In this document: one piece after another, positions 44,656-53,545 of the stretch
How positions within the stretch are numbered: position 1 is the stretch's first letter
How the letters are laid out: each line of letters starts with the position of its first letter
Made by a program: the position numbers and the translations under genes
From: Spirochaetia bacterium UBA5763
Lineage (GTDB): Bacteria > Spirochaetota > UBA4802 > UBA5550
Assembly: GCA_002418835.1 (NCBI GenBank)
Contig: DIEX01000031.1
Coordinates: 507,773 to 571,772, forward strand
Direction: 5' to 3'
DNA: 64,000 nucleotides
Notes under the pieces: model-generated
The model's database searches: none
The model's input: only the letters and a program-made list of their open reading frames with translations
Told to the model about the DNA's origin: nothing

Positions 44656-44892
44656 CCCAAAGACGCCAAGAATTTATAACACAGATTAACACGGATAAAA
44701 AAGATAAGATAAAAAAAGGAGAGGGTTGATTCGGACTCTTCTCCTCTTTATCTCTTTTTTAATTTTTCACTTTATCTGTGAAAATCTGTGTCCATCTGTG
44801 TAAAACTGCCTCTTCCTTTCTCCGTGACCTCTGTGCCTCTGTGGTGATCATTTTTTTGTTTTTTATCCGCGCGCCTTTGCGGCTTTGCGAGA
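44656..44892. repeat. Composite inverted repeat between convergent genes
   Basis: Left part: CCCAAAGACGCCAAG (44656-44670), then AACACAGATTAACACGGATA. Right part in opposite orientation: ATCTGTGAAAATCTGTGTCC, ATCTGTGTAA, then GCGCCTTTGCGGCTTTGCGA (ending about 44892). In the middle an AGGAGAGGG ... CTTCTCCTCTTT hairpin may serve as a terminator for both genes. Similar CGCAAAG sequences occur at 42781, 56783 and 57043. Confidence 0.65.
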
Positions 44893-44902
44893 GATCGTTA
44901 AA

Positions 44903-45472
44903 TCAGATAATTACCTGCCCGAATTTATTATACTCTGACAGAAAATAAAGTCCGAGTCCTGTTAACACAATAGAGTGGTTAATCTCCCCTGTTTTGATCA
45001 TACGGACAATCTCATCAATGTCCGGCGTGAGTACTTCTATATCTTCAGCTTCATCGAGCTGCTGTACTGAACTCTTTCTGCATCCTTCAATAAAGTAGAA
45101 GCTGATTCTGTTACTCATGATAGCAGGGTTCACCCAGAGAGATTTCAGGAGATAGACATTCTTCCCCTCGTACCCGGTCTCCTCTGTGAACTCACGAAGG
45201 GCACAGGCTTCCGGATCTTCACCATCCTCAATTACTCCTCCCGGTGTTTCGATTGAAAGCTCATCACTACCCAGTCTGTGCTGTTTAACGAGGACAAACC
45301 TGTTGTCATCTGTAAGCGCAATTACATTTATCCAGTTATATGTATCAATGATCGAGAAGTCCCACTCCACACCCTTATCCGGATGGAGACAGTTATTATT
45401 GTGTATAGTAAAGATCCTGTTTTCAAAAATTTTATCTTTACTGCGAATGTGCCACTTATTCATAGACCTCAT
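44903..45472 (-). CDS. Nudix hydrolase, ADP-ribose pyrophosphatase type
   Basis: 189 residues with a complete Nudix box, G-x5-E-x7-REUxEExGU, in GGVIEDGEDPEACALREFTE then ETGY. Upstream VLVKQHRLGSDELSIETPGG is typical of the ADP-ribose pyrophosphatase group. It should cut nucleoside diphosphate derivatives to remove damaged or signalling nucleotides. An in-frame ATG at 45463 is also possible. A GC-rich hairpin lies just upstream. Confidence 0.9.
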   Translation of the reverse strand: MRSMNKWHIRSKDKIFENRIFTIHNNNCLHPDKGVEWDFSIIDTYNWINVIALTDDNRFVLVKQHRLGSDELSIETPGGVIEDGEDPEACALREFTEETGYEGKNVYLLKSLWVNPAIMSNRISFYFIEGCRKSSVQQLDEAEDIEVLTPDIDEIVRMIKTGEINHSIVLTGLGLYFLSEYNKFGQVII

Positions 45473-45474
45473 CC

Positions 45475-45512
45475 CCCTGCCCCCTTGCTCCTTAAAGGAG
45501 AAGGGGGTTAAT
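45475..45512 (-). terminator. GC-rich hairpin after the GDPD gene
   Basis: CCCCCTTGCTCCTT pairs with AGGAGAAGGGGG (about 45480-45508) with small mismatches. It lies between the stop of the phosphodiesterase gene and the Nudix start on the same strand. It resembles a common interspersed C-rich/G-rich repeat, so it may be a repeat used as terminator. Confidence 0.5.
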
Positions 45513-45537
45513 TATACATCTTTCAAATCCGCTGGAG

Positions 45538-46296
45538 TTACCGTACACCCTGCTCGTTCAGGCGGGATTTTTGCAGTTTTACCATCAGTTCTACATTATC
45601 TGTTATAATCGTATGAGCGTATGGTGCAACTTCATTGAACTGCTCTTCAGTGTTCACTGTCCAATATATAATTTTCACATTAAAAAGCTTCATTATCCTG
45701 AGGAAGAGTTTCATTCTGAAATTCAGTGAATCACCGGTTAATCTTTTAACAGGGAGATTTACCGACCAGGGCCGGTGTCGCATTACAGAGAGTAGAGCCT
45801 GTTTTATCCCTCTGTCGAAAAACTCCTCTTCGAATAGAAGACCTGTTTTATATCCGGATTTTTTAAACAGCGGGAGGAGCGGATGCAGAAATGAAGATAT
45901 GAGTATATTATCCTTCAGACTCCGTTTTTCAAGCATTACAATAATTGCTTCTGAATCAGCAGGAGTAAGAGTCTCCTCCTTCAGTTCAATATTGATAAAT
46001 TTATCGCAGGGGAGTGAATCGAGAAACTCATCAATGTGCGGGATACGCTCCCCCTTGCCAGCATCAAGTTTTTTTATAATCTTATACGTGGTGTCTGCAA
46101 CGTTGCCTTTGCGCCCTGTTATACGGGAGAGTTCGTCATCATGGAAGATTATGTACTGCCCGTCCTTTGTCTTCTGCACATCACACTCAATACCGTCAGC
46201 GCCATACTTATACGCTTTTGCGAAAGCAAGCATAGTGTTTTCAGGAAATTTTTTCCGGTATCCCCTGTGACCGAGAATTAAAGGATTATTTTTCAT
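45538..46296 (-). CDS. Glycerophosphodiester phosphodiesterase
   Basis: 252 residues of the GDPD family. Metal and catalytic motifs: GHRGYRKKFPENT, GADGIECDVQKTKDG and IIFHDDELSRITG, then NIELKEE. Without signal peptide it is like cytosolic UgpQ. It releases sn-glycerol-3-phosphate from lipid head-group diesters. It sits near the patatin, which may suit lipid turnover, but they are not in one operon. Confidence 0.92.
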   Translation of the reverse strand: MKNNPLILGHRGYRKKFPENTMLAFAKAYKYGADGIECDVQKTKDGQYIIFHDDELSRITGRKGNVADTTYKIIKKLDAGKGERIPHIDEFLDSLPCDKFINIELKEETLTPADSEAIIVMLEKRSLKDNILISSFLHPLLPLFKKSGYKTGLLFEEEFFDRGIKQALLSVMRHRPWSVNLPVKRLTGDSLNFRMKLFLRIMKLFNVKIIYWTVNTEEQFNEVAPYAHTIITDNVELMVKLQKSRLNEQGVR

Positions 46297-46387
46297 GATT
46301 GCTTCTTTTATCTTACCTCAAATATTCCGCCACCATAGGAAGTGAGCGCATAAGCTATACGAAGGGCTCCCCCTGCTTTCAAATAAT

Positions 46388-46720
46388 TTAAGCTTTCATT
46401 ATTCTTTTCAAAATTATATCTTCAAAATTTCTTCTTGAATCAATAACTGCAAGAATATAGACTTTTTGCTCTTCTATTCTATAAATAATTCGCCATGGAT
46501 CTACAATCAATTCACGGTAATTACTAATATTATGAAACGCAAGTTCAGAAACAATTCTCCCTCTTTCCGGAAAGCTTTCTAATTTTATAGTCTGCTCTTT
46601 GATTTTTTTAAATATTACTTCAGCATTATCGTAACTGTCTAATGATATATATTCAATTATCGCTAAAAGATCATCCTGTGCAACTTTTGACCAATATACA
46701 GTATATCTTTTTGAAGCCAT
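46388..46720 (-). CDS. ParE/RelE-family toxin
   Basis: 110 residues with the small alpha-beta fold of the RelE/ParE superfamily: YTVYWSKVAQDDLLAIIEYI at the N-terminus, ESFPERGRIVSE, NYRELIVDPWRIIYRIEEQK and VYILAVIDSRRNFED. ParE toxins act on gyrase, RelE on mRNA; this one looks like the ParE side. It starts 5 bp after the antitoxin stop, so the two form one operon with antitoxin first. Confidence 0.87.
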   Translation of the reverse strand: MASKRYTVYWSKVAQDDLLAIIEYISLDSYDNAEVIFKKIKEQTIKLESFPERGRIVSELAFHNISNYRELIVDPWRIIYRIEEQKVYILAVIDSRRNFEDIILKRIMKA

Positions 46721-46724
46721 AAAC

Positions 46725-47003
46725 TTATCTTTTTTTTAAAACTTTATTTTCTATAGCTGTGAAAAAAGAATTCTGTTCAACAACTTTGCCGTCTTTAACA
46801 TCTTTTTCACCCATAGAAATTAACTTAAGAATTCCTATGGCATTTTGCATTGAATCATAACTTTCAGTATCCAGCAATACAGCTTTGGCTTCACCATTTT
46901 GAGTTATAATAACCGGCCGGCGCGTTTTGTTTACCTGGTCAAGCAGGTTCGCTGCATTTGCTTTTACAAATGAGATCGGTTTTATATCCTGTTTAGTATT
47001 CAT
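46725..47003 (-). CDS. Phd/YefM-family antitoxin
   Basis: 92 residues with the typical N-terminal DNA-binding part: ISFVKANAANLLDQVNKTRR, PVIITQNGEAKAVLLDTESY. The C-terminal tail (about 60-92) should bind the toxin encoded 5 bp downstream. Antitoxins of this family also repress their own operon. AAGGACAAAGAAA precedes the ATG. Confidence 0.9.
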   Translation of the reverse strand: MNTKQDIKPISFVKANAANLLDQVNKTRRPVIITQNGEAKAVLLDTESYDSMQNAIGILKLISMGEKDVKDGKVVEQNSFFTAIENKVLKKR

Positions 47004-47370
47004 TTTCTTTGTCCTTTACTGCTTTCATCATGGTCTTTATATAATACCAAATTAAGACCTCTGAGTCAAGAATAATATTTTACATCAAAAGAAGGGTAAG
47101 CTTTCGTATAACACCGGTATAAAAAAAACTATCATCTGAACTTGTCATTATGTAAATTTATTATATCTGTCTCATATTACTTCCCCTATCCGGATCAGAT
47201 TGCTTCGTCGCTATCGCTCCTCGCAATGACAGGACAAAATTTTATGTCATTTAAAAAAAGCGCAGCGACTGAGAAATCCTTTTTGTATACAGATTATTAG
47301 ATTTCTCACCCGAAGAATTGAAGGGGTTCGGAATGACAGAACAGACACGACAATGACAGAATAATACGGT
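47004..47370. other. Repeat-rich intergenic region
   Basis: Holds two pieces of dispersed inverted repeats: CAGATTGCTTCGTCGC ... CTCGCAATGACA (47196-47231), and a full element TGTCATTTAAA ... GAGAAATC / GATTTCTCACCC ... GGAATGACA (47245-47338). No gene was seen. It lies between the toxin-antitoxin operon and ubiE/menG on the same strand. Confidence 0.7.
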
Positions 47371-48087
47371 TTACTTCCCGCACACATAAATTGTTGCAAC
47401 ACCGAAAGTCTTCCGTTTATATTCAACTGAATCAAACCCGGCATTCTTAATCCTCTGAATCAGAACATCTCTGTCGAGAAAAGTCGAAATACTCCCTGCA
47501 AGATATCCGTAAGCTTCACGCTTCCCGGAAAGAAGGCCCCCGATAAACGGGAGTATTTTTGTCAGGTAGAGATTATATCCGAAGCGCACTACAGCGTTAT
47601 CCGGTCTGGTCAGTTCAAGGATTAGAAGTTTTCCGCCCGGTTTAAGCACACGGAGAGATTCCGATAGGAATACATCAACGTCAGGTATATTTCTTATACC
47701 GAAAGCTATTGTAAGGAAATCGAAAGTATCATTCTTAAAGGGGAGTTTTCCTGCATCTGCTGATATATTCTCACCACTGAGCCACCCCTTCTCCACACCT
47801 TTTTTCAGCATATTAAAAGAGAAGTCCAGGGAGAAGAGATCACCCCCCGCCTTCGCGAGCTGACGGGTCAGGTCCCCTGTACCGCAGCAGAGATCAAGCA
47901 CACGCCTGTTTTTCAGGCCGCCGGTGAGTTTCACAAGATCCCTGCGCCAGAAGTTGTCTATTCCGCCTGAAAGTACACGGTTCAGGAGATCATAGGTGGG
48001 TACAATTGAATCGAACATTGAGCGGATATAGCGCTTCTTTTCGGATGGGTCTGTGTTGTTTATTTCGTAGTTTGAGTATCTGTTCAT
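47371..48087 (-). CDS. ubiE: Demethylmenaquinone/ubiquinone methyltransferase
   Basis: About 238 residues of the UbiE/MenG family. It methylates the quinone ring with S-adenosylmethionine. Motifs: FDSIVPTYDLLNRVLSGGID, WRRDLVKL, VLDLCCGTGDLTRQLA (SAM site), LPFKNDTFDFLTIAFGIRN, LRVLKPGGKLLILELTRP. In a fermentative anaerobe menaquinone is the more likely product, so menG would be an equal name. ATG 48087 has GGA seven bases before it; ATG 48099 would add four residues. Confidence 0.9.
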   Translation of the reverse strand: MNRYSNYEINNTDPSEKKRYIRSMFDSIVPTYDLLNRVLSGGIDNFWRRDLVKLTGGLKNRRVLDLCCGTGDLTRQLAKAGGDLFSLDFSFNMLKKGVEKGWLSGENISADAGKLPFKNDTFDFLTIAFGIRNIPDVDVFLSESLRVLKPGGKLLILELTRPDNAVVRFGYNLYLTKILPFIGGLLSGKREAYGYLAGSISTFLDRDVLIQRIKNAGFDSVEYKRKTFGVATIYVCGK

Positions 48088-48155
48088 CTGTAATTCCATC
48101 AGTTATTTATAAGGGAGAATTTTAAGGAGGGAGGGGGTTATTGCAAGGAATTTAT

Positions 48156-48350
48156 TTAGCCGTTATCCTCGCTCAGTTTAATAATTCTAACAGTTCTCTG
48201 AAGTCTTGCTGAATTTCCATTAAATTGTCTCCGGAGAATTTCCACAGCAGAGATCCTTTCTTCGGGGGTACGGGAGAGCCAGTAATCAAGATCGGAATTA
48301 AGCTGCTCTTTATCGGTTAGGTTTATTTTTTTTACGGTTTTTTGTATCAC
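48156..48350 (-). CDS. Small protein, paralog of the gene at 48925
   Basis: 64 residues starting with GTG: basic N-terminus, then INLTDKEQLNSDLDYWLSRT, RISAVEILRRQFNG and LQRTVRIIKLSEDN. Proteins with DLDYWLSRTPEER and RLQR-type motifs occur as small stand-alone proteins, in some genomes near toxin-antitoxin or nucleotidyltransferase genes. I know no proven function. The copy at 48925-49155 shares 56 identical bases and clear similarity elsewhere. No ribosome site is evident. Confidence 0.5.
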   Translation of the reverse strand: MIQKTVKKINLTDKEQLNSDLDYWLSRTPEERISAVEILRRQFNGNSARLQRTVRIIKLSEDNG

Positions 48351-48437
48351 AGTTAAAATACTAATAAAAAATAAAATAATGTCAACAGGAAAAACGGTTT
48401 GTGAATAATCTTCAGAAAAGATGTTTAACAGAAAGCC

Positions 48438-48662
48438 TCATCCCTCACTTCTCTCCTGAAGAATATACTCAAGTGTATTCTTTTTGTTTCTGAGTTTTAT
48501 TGTAACGTGTTCCCGCTTCCATCCCCGGGTTTCCTGATTAAAGGGGATTATTTTTGAAACCGCTTTACCTTTGCGGGTGATAATAAAGGAATCTCCATTT
48601 TCAACTTTATCGGGATATTCTTTTGAATTGTTACGGAAATCGGTAATTTTCAGGAAATTCAT
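48438..48662 (-). CDS. Orphan Phd/YefM-like antitoxin
   Basis: 74 residues from ATG 48662: MNFLKITDFRNNSKEYPDKV, ENGDSFIITRKGKAVSKIIP, then a charged tail. The core pattern is that of Phd/YefM antitoxins (small DNA-binding protein with VxxGxxxxITRxGKxVxxIxP). No toxin-like gene follows on the same strand within a short distance; downstream is the small paralog. An earlier in-frame start would add 20 residues but lacks the family's usual N-terminus. Confidence 0.6.
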   Translation of the reverse strand: MNFLKITDFRNNSKEYPDKVENGDSFIITRKGKAVSKIIPFNQETRGWKREHVTIKLRNKKNTLEYILQERSEG

Positions 48663-48845
48663 GACAGTCTCGGCGATATATTTTTGTAATGATAGAATAA
48701 TGACTTTTATTACAGAAGTCAAATTGATTTTCCAGATGTTATAATCAAATAAAGCCGGAATTTTTTATATCTGCTGATGAAGTGGCAGTTTTTATTATTA
48801 AGGAGGAATATCTTTGCCGGATATTGTTTAATTGATGTTCATCAC

Positions 48846-48918
48846 TATGTATTGCCTGAGCATCGGCTATGTATTGCCTGAGTATCGGCTATATATTGCC
48901 AGAGCATCGGCTATATAT
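48846..48918. repeat. 22-bp direct tandem repeat, 3.3 copies
   Basis: Three complete 22-bp units (48846-48867, 48868-48889, 48890-48911) plus a partial one, each with TATTGCC and ATCGGC, differing at one to three bases. They lie between the orphan antitoxin gene and the second small paralog. Confidence 0.85.
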
Positions 48919-48924
48919 CTCTTA

Positions 48925-49155
48925 TCAGGTTCGATTGAACAGGGATATCTTTGCGGGCATTATTAAATCGTTATCCTCACTCAGTTTAATAATTCTGACA
49001 ATTCTCTGAAGTCCTGCTGAATTTACATTATATTGTCTCCGGAGGTTTTCCACAGCAGAGATACAATCTCCGGGTGTACGTGAGAGCCAGTAATCAAGAT
49101 CGGAATTAAGCTGCTCTTTATCGGTTAGGTTTATTTTAACGGTTTTTGATACCAT
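48925..49155 (-). CDS. Small protein, duplicate of the gene at 48156
   Basis: 76 residues from ATG 49155: VSKTVKINLTDKEQLNSDLD, YWLSRTPGD, AVENLRRQYN, LQRIVRIIKLSEDN, then a different tail (DLIMPAKISLFNRT). The DNA of the first half is nearly identical to the 48156-48350 gene, so a recent local duplication is likely. The longer tail comes from readthrough into other sequence. Function is unknown. Confidence 0.45.
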   Translation of the reverse strand: MVSKTVKINLTDKEQLNSDLDYWLSRTPGDCISAVENLRRQYNVNSAGLQRIVRIIKLSEDNDLIMPAKISLFNRT

Positions 49156-49194
49156 AATAAACAACTTAAAAAAGGTATTATAGTCAACCTTTAA

Positions 49195-52100
49195 CTACCA
49201 TAATGGCAGGTATATATTCACACCATTATTTATTGGATTCATGTAAATCAGGTCACTGCCATTTCCTGAAATTTCATAATCTGCCCAGAAAAGAAGAGTT
49301 CCCGCACCATTATTGTATGGAGCAAGAAGAGGATATGGTGCGCTTTCATTAAAATTGTTTAATACTATTGCAACTCCATTCTGATCATCAGTACCGCCTG
49401 ATTCATTTGCGTTCCAGGCAGTCTCTTTCGAAAGGACACCTGTTGATAGTGCAACATTAAGTTTAATTCCAAAAATACCATAGCTTGCATTAGTAACAAA
49501 TCTGCTGTCATCCCACACAACCAATGCTTTCTGTCCACCAGCCTCAAGGTACACAGAGGGATCCCTTTCAACTGTCGCGAGGTTTGTTACCTGCAGAGCA
49601 GCAGGAGCAAGAGTTCCATTTATCCTTCTTGCCCAGATATTGTTTGAATTATTCCATACAACAACAGCGGAATCAGAGCCCGAGTCGTAAGCGAAACGCT
49701 GCTGTGAATTGGCAAGGGCTGTAACGCTCCTGCCGGTCGCAGTCCATAATCTGTCTATGTTTGTTGTTGCCGGAGGTATAGTGATATGTGAAACCGAACT
49801 GATACGCTGCATCTTCAATTCAGTCCCGTAAGTATATAGAACGACCACTCCTCCATTTCCGTCACTTTTGACATCAATAATCGCCTCGTCACTTACAACA
49901 CCTGTATCGAGTTCTCTATGCGCCGCCCATAACTGAGTCATAGCACCATTATAAAAACCGACCATAATCTGATCTGTGCCAGTTGTAGAAACATAAATAA
50001 CATAGGCGTTCCCCTGTCCATCCGGTATTACATAAGGGTTACTGCTGTTAGGGGCAATTATTACAGCTGCCACAAGATCAACAGGAGCGGTTTCAGCGCC
50101 GAAAAGACTCGCTGATATGATTTTCGCCATTACATTTGTTCCATCCAACCAAACAAAGAATACACCGCTTCTGCTTAGTATAAGATAAGGCTCTGTCCCT
50201 GCAGTGAAACAGTTCCATGAAAGGGTGAGATTGCCTGCTACAACGGCTGTAACCAGTCCGTATGTCTGATTCAATGCATTGAAAGCAACATCTCCTTCTG
50301 ACGCTGTAAGCCCCGCATCCATAAGATGCCCCGCGGAATAGGAATCAGCAATGCCCGCCATTCCCGTATGCATATAATTGGCATAAAGCGAATCAAGGTA
50401 GTAACCATACACCCTGTATTCCTGATTATCAGCACTAAAGATGTCCGATGAAAGACTCATGGCGTATGGATGAAGAGCATAAGTCCCTGTGTCTATATAG
50501 GCTTTACTGCCGGATGAATAGTTAAAAACTATATCTCCTGAATTACCTGCATCAAGGCCGGTAAATGTATTATCATCTTCATATATCGGGTTTGTCGGGA
50601 ATACATTGGATGAAGCATCCGCTGTCCATGAAAGCTTTTCATTGTAAAATGTCACACTCTGACCGCTTGCCATTGTGCCAATAGTTTTATCCAGCACTAT
50701 TTCATAAAAATCAGCAACCTGCTCAGCGTATGTATTATGGGTAGTGCAGAATTCATGGTATATCTGGTAGCCTTCAAGTAAACCTGCCACACCATCAAAA
50801 CGGCTATCATTAAGCTTAAGGACTGTATCCGACACCTCTGTTACTGTTGAAAAGGTCAAATCCGTGGTATTCCGCACCAAATCTCCTACTGAAACACCAG
50901 ACCAGTTTGCACCAGTATTAACTATTATATTTCCCCCGTTATCAGCATTACCTACACCAAAAGAGGTCTGAGAATATATTCTGTACAGTTGACCCGAGCT
51001 AAAGGTATAACCATCGGAAATACTTATAGTGTTTATTGTATGACTTGTAATTGCGAAAGGTCCTGCAACAATATGATTACCCGCATCCACAATTAAAATT
51101 AAATCACCATCCGCAATTGTTGAAAAGTCAGCAAAGGAATCATACAGATAATTCAATCCACTTGTAAGATTTGCGGTACCATTTTTCAGATGGTCATAAA
51201 AAACATACGCTTCAGCAACAGTAAATATTGAATCACCAAGCGTTAAATCTGGAGTGAGGCTTATTGCTCCGGTTATTACAGCATATTGAGTTTCAGTTGT
51301 ATCCCTTACCAGGTCAAATTGAGTTAGACCAGCTACTCCGGTGAAATTTCCATTAACATCATAGAGATGGTTAATCAACCGGGCTGTTTCTGTACCGCTA
51401 TCCAAAGATGTCACTAAAACAGTGTTCACTGCCGTTACCCTAGCATAAGTAGAGCTATTGATAAAAGCGATTGTACCCGCAGCAACCCATCCCGGATTTG
51501 CATATGTATGTGGAAGATAAAAGGTCTGGTTGTTCTCAAGCTTATCATTCACATTCATGTTATGGTCTGTTATTGTTGTGACTGATGAGGTTGCGTTGTC
51601 TGCAATTGTATAATTATTTAATGCTGTATAAATTGCCGCGCTCTGACCAAGTATATATTCATGGTCCCACGCGGCTGTTCGGACGATAAGAGCAGCGTCC
51701 CCATCTGTTCTGTCATAGAGGATATCATTGTTTACCGCGTAATCAGAAAGGGTATCATTAGCTCCTGCTCCATCAACATCAAGGTCTTCAAAGAGCGGGC
51801 TGCTCATAGCCAATCCCCCTTCATCCACCTGCCCGGTCATAAGCTGCTGAAGCAGTCCGCTGTATACAACGGCAGCTCCCCCCTTCGAACCTGTGCCTAT
51901 TAAAAGTCCGGGATCTGTCGCATCATCCGCATCCATTCCCCAGTCCATAAAAACACCAACCGAACTAATCCTCTTTGCCCTTATTTCGTTACCACCCCGA
52001 ACAGCAACAACAACCATCCCGCCAGTACCGTCATCAGTTGCAGTAGTGCCTGTAAAATTTGCACTGTCAGTAAACAGAGGCTGAGGGTCATTCCATAGCT

Positions 52101-53421
52101 TGTTAGCTATGCTGTTAATAACCTGCCCGTAAATATGGGTATAAGAACCTGTATTATGTGTCCAGAAAAGCCCTGACCCTGAATTTCCGTTCGGAGGATT
52201 ATAGGGGAATGTTTTAAGAGAATACTGGTTATTAGCGCCTGTATGAAGGCCTGCTGTTGTTTCTGTTGTATATAAATTAATCTGATAAACTGCACTTGAA
52301 ATGGCAACACCAGCCATATCCTCAATATCTACTCTATACCAGATCCTTTTCCCTTCATCACCGGCATTAACTGTAACAGGGACATTCCTTGAAGACAAAA
52401 AATCCGCTGCAGTAGCCGGGCCGTCAGAAACAGTTGAATTTCTGCCGTAACTTAAAGAATAGCGTGCCACCTCGCTTGTGGTCCACTGCAGTGTAAAACT
52501 GTCTGTATCAAGAGATACGATCTCCGGCCCTCCCGTAAAAGCGGGTGCACCAGCCACAGGATCAGGATTAGCTGCTATTGTGGTAAAAGTCCAGGTTGTG
52601 GCACCGGTATAAGCATTTCCTGATACATCTTTTATCCCGGTAATTACATGAACAGTATAGACTTCATTGCTTTTTAATACATCAACAGGGAAGAGCTGAA
52701 AAGTTGTCCCGGAACCAGAAATCTGGGCAGCCACAGTGAATGATGCACCGTCTGTCAGATAAAATGTTGAACTGTTTACTGTGTTGGCATCGATATTTTC
52801 ATTAAAATTTACGGTAATACCGGGATTTGTTCTTGAAACATTTGTAGCGCCTGATGCCGGTACATGAGCCCCACCTTCAACCGGCCCTGTAACATCAGGA
52901 GTAGCCCCAACAGGTATAGTAAAAGAATAGTTATATGAATTAGGCATTGGGACATTGTTTTCAGCATCCCGTATTGTACTTGCAACATTAATATTAATTG
53001 TTTCGTTATCTAAAAGATTAGTAGTAAAGGTAATTGTTGCAGAACCGGCATACCCCGCGACAGGGGTAATTGTATAGTCTGCCGGATTTGAAAGCGCACC
53101 CCTTATTGAGGAAGAGAGAGATATTCCACCGGCAAGATCAGCACCGTTAACTGGGATATTAAATATAATTATAAATTTTGTATTAATTGGTATATTTGCG
53201 TCAGTAGCTTTGGGATAATGATCAATAACAACGGGATAATAATAACCTGCATTAGGATTTGTTGGCACATTAGCAGTATACTCTGCCGGGAATACTGTTT
53301 TTGCTTCCTTCTTGCAACCCGGTCCTACTGCCGCTATTATGAGAATAATTGCGAAAAGATTCAGTTTCCTCCCAAAAAAGAGGTTGAATTTAAAAAACTT
53401 ATATATTTTAATTATTTTCAT
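49195..53421 (-). CDS. Very large surface lipoprotein with Ig-like domains
   Basis: 1408 residues from ATG 53421 (preceded by AGG). The signal peptide ends in lipobox-like VGPGC. Two SbsA/Big_5-type Ig-like domains follow (about residues 50-270), with ATDANIPINTKFIIIFN and SGATNVSRTNPGITVNFNEN, DVLKSNEVYTVHVITGIKD. Then comes a fibronectin-like segment (about 290-380), then long beta-rich repeats to the C-terminus with patterns like DGNGGVVVLYTYG and GNAYVIYVSTTG, a propeller-like region. It is anchored in the envelope, probably exposed. It is divergent from the 844-residue surface protein at 53546. Confidence 0.78.
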   Translation of the reverse strand: MKIIKIYKFFKFNLFFGRKLNLFAIILIIAAVGPGCKKEAKTVFPAEYTANVPTNPNAGYYYPVVIDHYPKATDANIPINTKFIIIFNIPVNGADLAGGISLSSSIRGALSNPADYTITPVAGYAGSATITFTTNLLDNETININVASTIRDAENNVPMPNSYNYSFTIPVGATPDVTGPVEGGAHVPASGATNVSRTNPGITVNFNENIDANTVNSSTFYLTDGASFTVAAQISGSGTTFQLFPVDVLKSNEVYTVHVITGIKDVSGNAYTGATTWTFTTIAANPDPVAGAPAFTGGPEIVSLDTDSFTLQWTTSEVARYSLSYGRNSTVSDGPATAADFLSSRNVPVTVNAGDEGKRIWYRVDIEDMAGVAISSAVYQINLYTTETTAGLHTGANNQYSLKTFPYNPPNGNSGSGLFWTHNTGSYTHIYGQVINSIANKLWNDPQPLFTDSANFTGTTATDDGTGGMVVVAVRGGNEIRAKRISSVGVFMDWGMDADDATDPGLLIGTGSKGGAAVVYSGLLQQLMTGQVDEGGLAMSSPLFEDLDVDGAGANDTLSDYAVNNDILYDRTDGDAALIVRTAAWDHEYILGQSAAIYTALNNYTIADNATSSVTTITDHNMNVNDKLENNQTFYLPHTYANPGWVAAGTIAFINSSTYARVTAVNTVLVTSLDSGTETARLINHLYDVNGNFTGVAGLTQFDLVRDTTETQYAVITGAISLTPDLTLGDSIFTVAEAYVFYDHLKNGTANLTSGLNYLYDSFADFSTIADGDLILIVDAGNHIVAGPFAITSHTINTISISDGYTFSSGQLYRIYSQTSFGVGNADNGGNIIVNTGANWSGVSVGDLVRNTTDLTFSTVTEVSDTVLKLNDSRFDGVAGLLEGYQIYHEFCTTHNTYAEQVADFYEIVLDKTIGTMASGQSVTFYNEKLSWTADASSNVFPTNPIYEDDNTFTGLDAGNSGDIVFNYSSGSKAYIDTGTYALHPYAMSLSSDIFSADNQEYRVYGYYLDSLYANYMHTGMAGIADSYSAGHLMDAGLTASEGDVAFNALNQTYGLVTAVVAGNLTLSWNCFTAGTEPYLILSRSGVFFVWLDGTNVMAKIISASLFGAETAPVDLVAAVIIAPNSSNPYVIPDGQGNAYVIYVSTTGTDQIMVGFYNGAMTQLWAAHRELDTGVVSDEAIIDVKSDGNGGVVVLYTYGTELKMQRISSVSHITIPPATTNIDRLWTATGRSVTALANSQQRFAYDSGSDSAVVVWNNSNNIWARRINGTLAPAALQVTNLATVERDPSVYLEAGGQKALVVWDDSRFVTNASYGIFGIKLNVALSTGVLSKETAWNANESGGTDDQNGVAIVLNNFNESAPYPLLAPYNNGAGTLLFWADYEISGNGSDLIYMNPINNGVNIYLPLW

Positions 53422-53545
53422 TACTAAAACCTGTTTATAAAGCCTATGACAAATAAATTTAGAGCATGTTAACAATAAAAGTCAAATAAATTATTATTAT
53501 TTCTTTCTTTATTATAATAAATGATATTAAGTTCCGGCAGATAAA

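Noticed and set aside
45635..46270. 211-codon plus-strand open frame opposite the GDPD gene
   Set aside because: The complementary strand encodes all GDPD motifs; this frame is its mirror.
48846..48918. CRISPR array near toxin-antitoxin genes
   Set aside because: The 22-bp repeats are directly joined with no unique spacers and only three copies.
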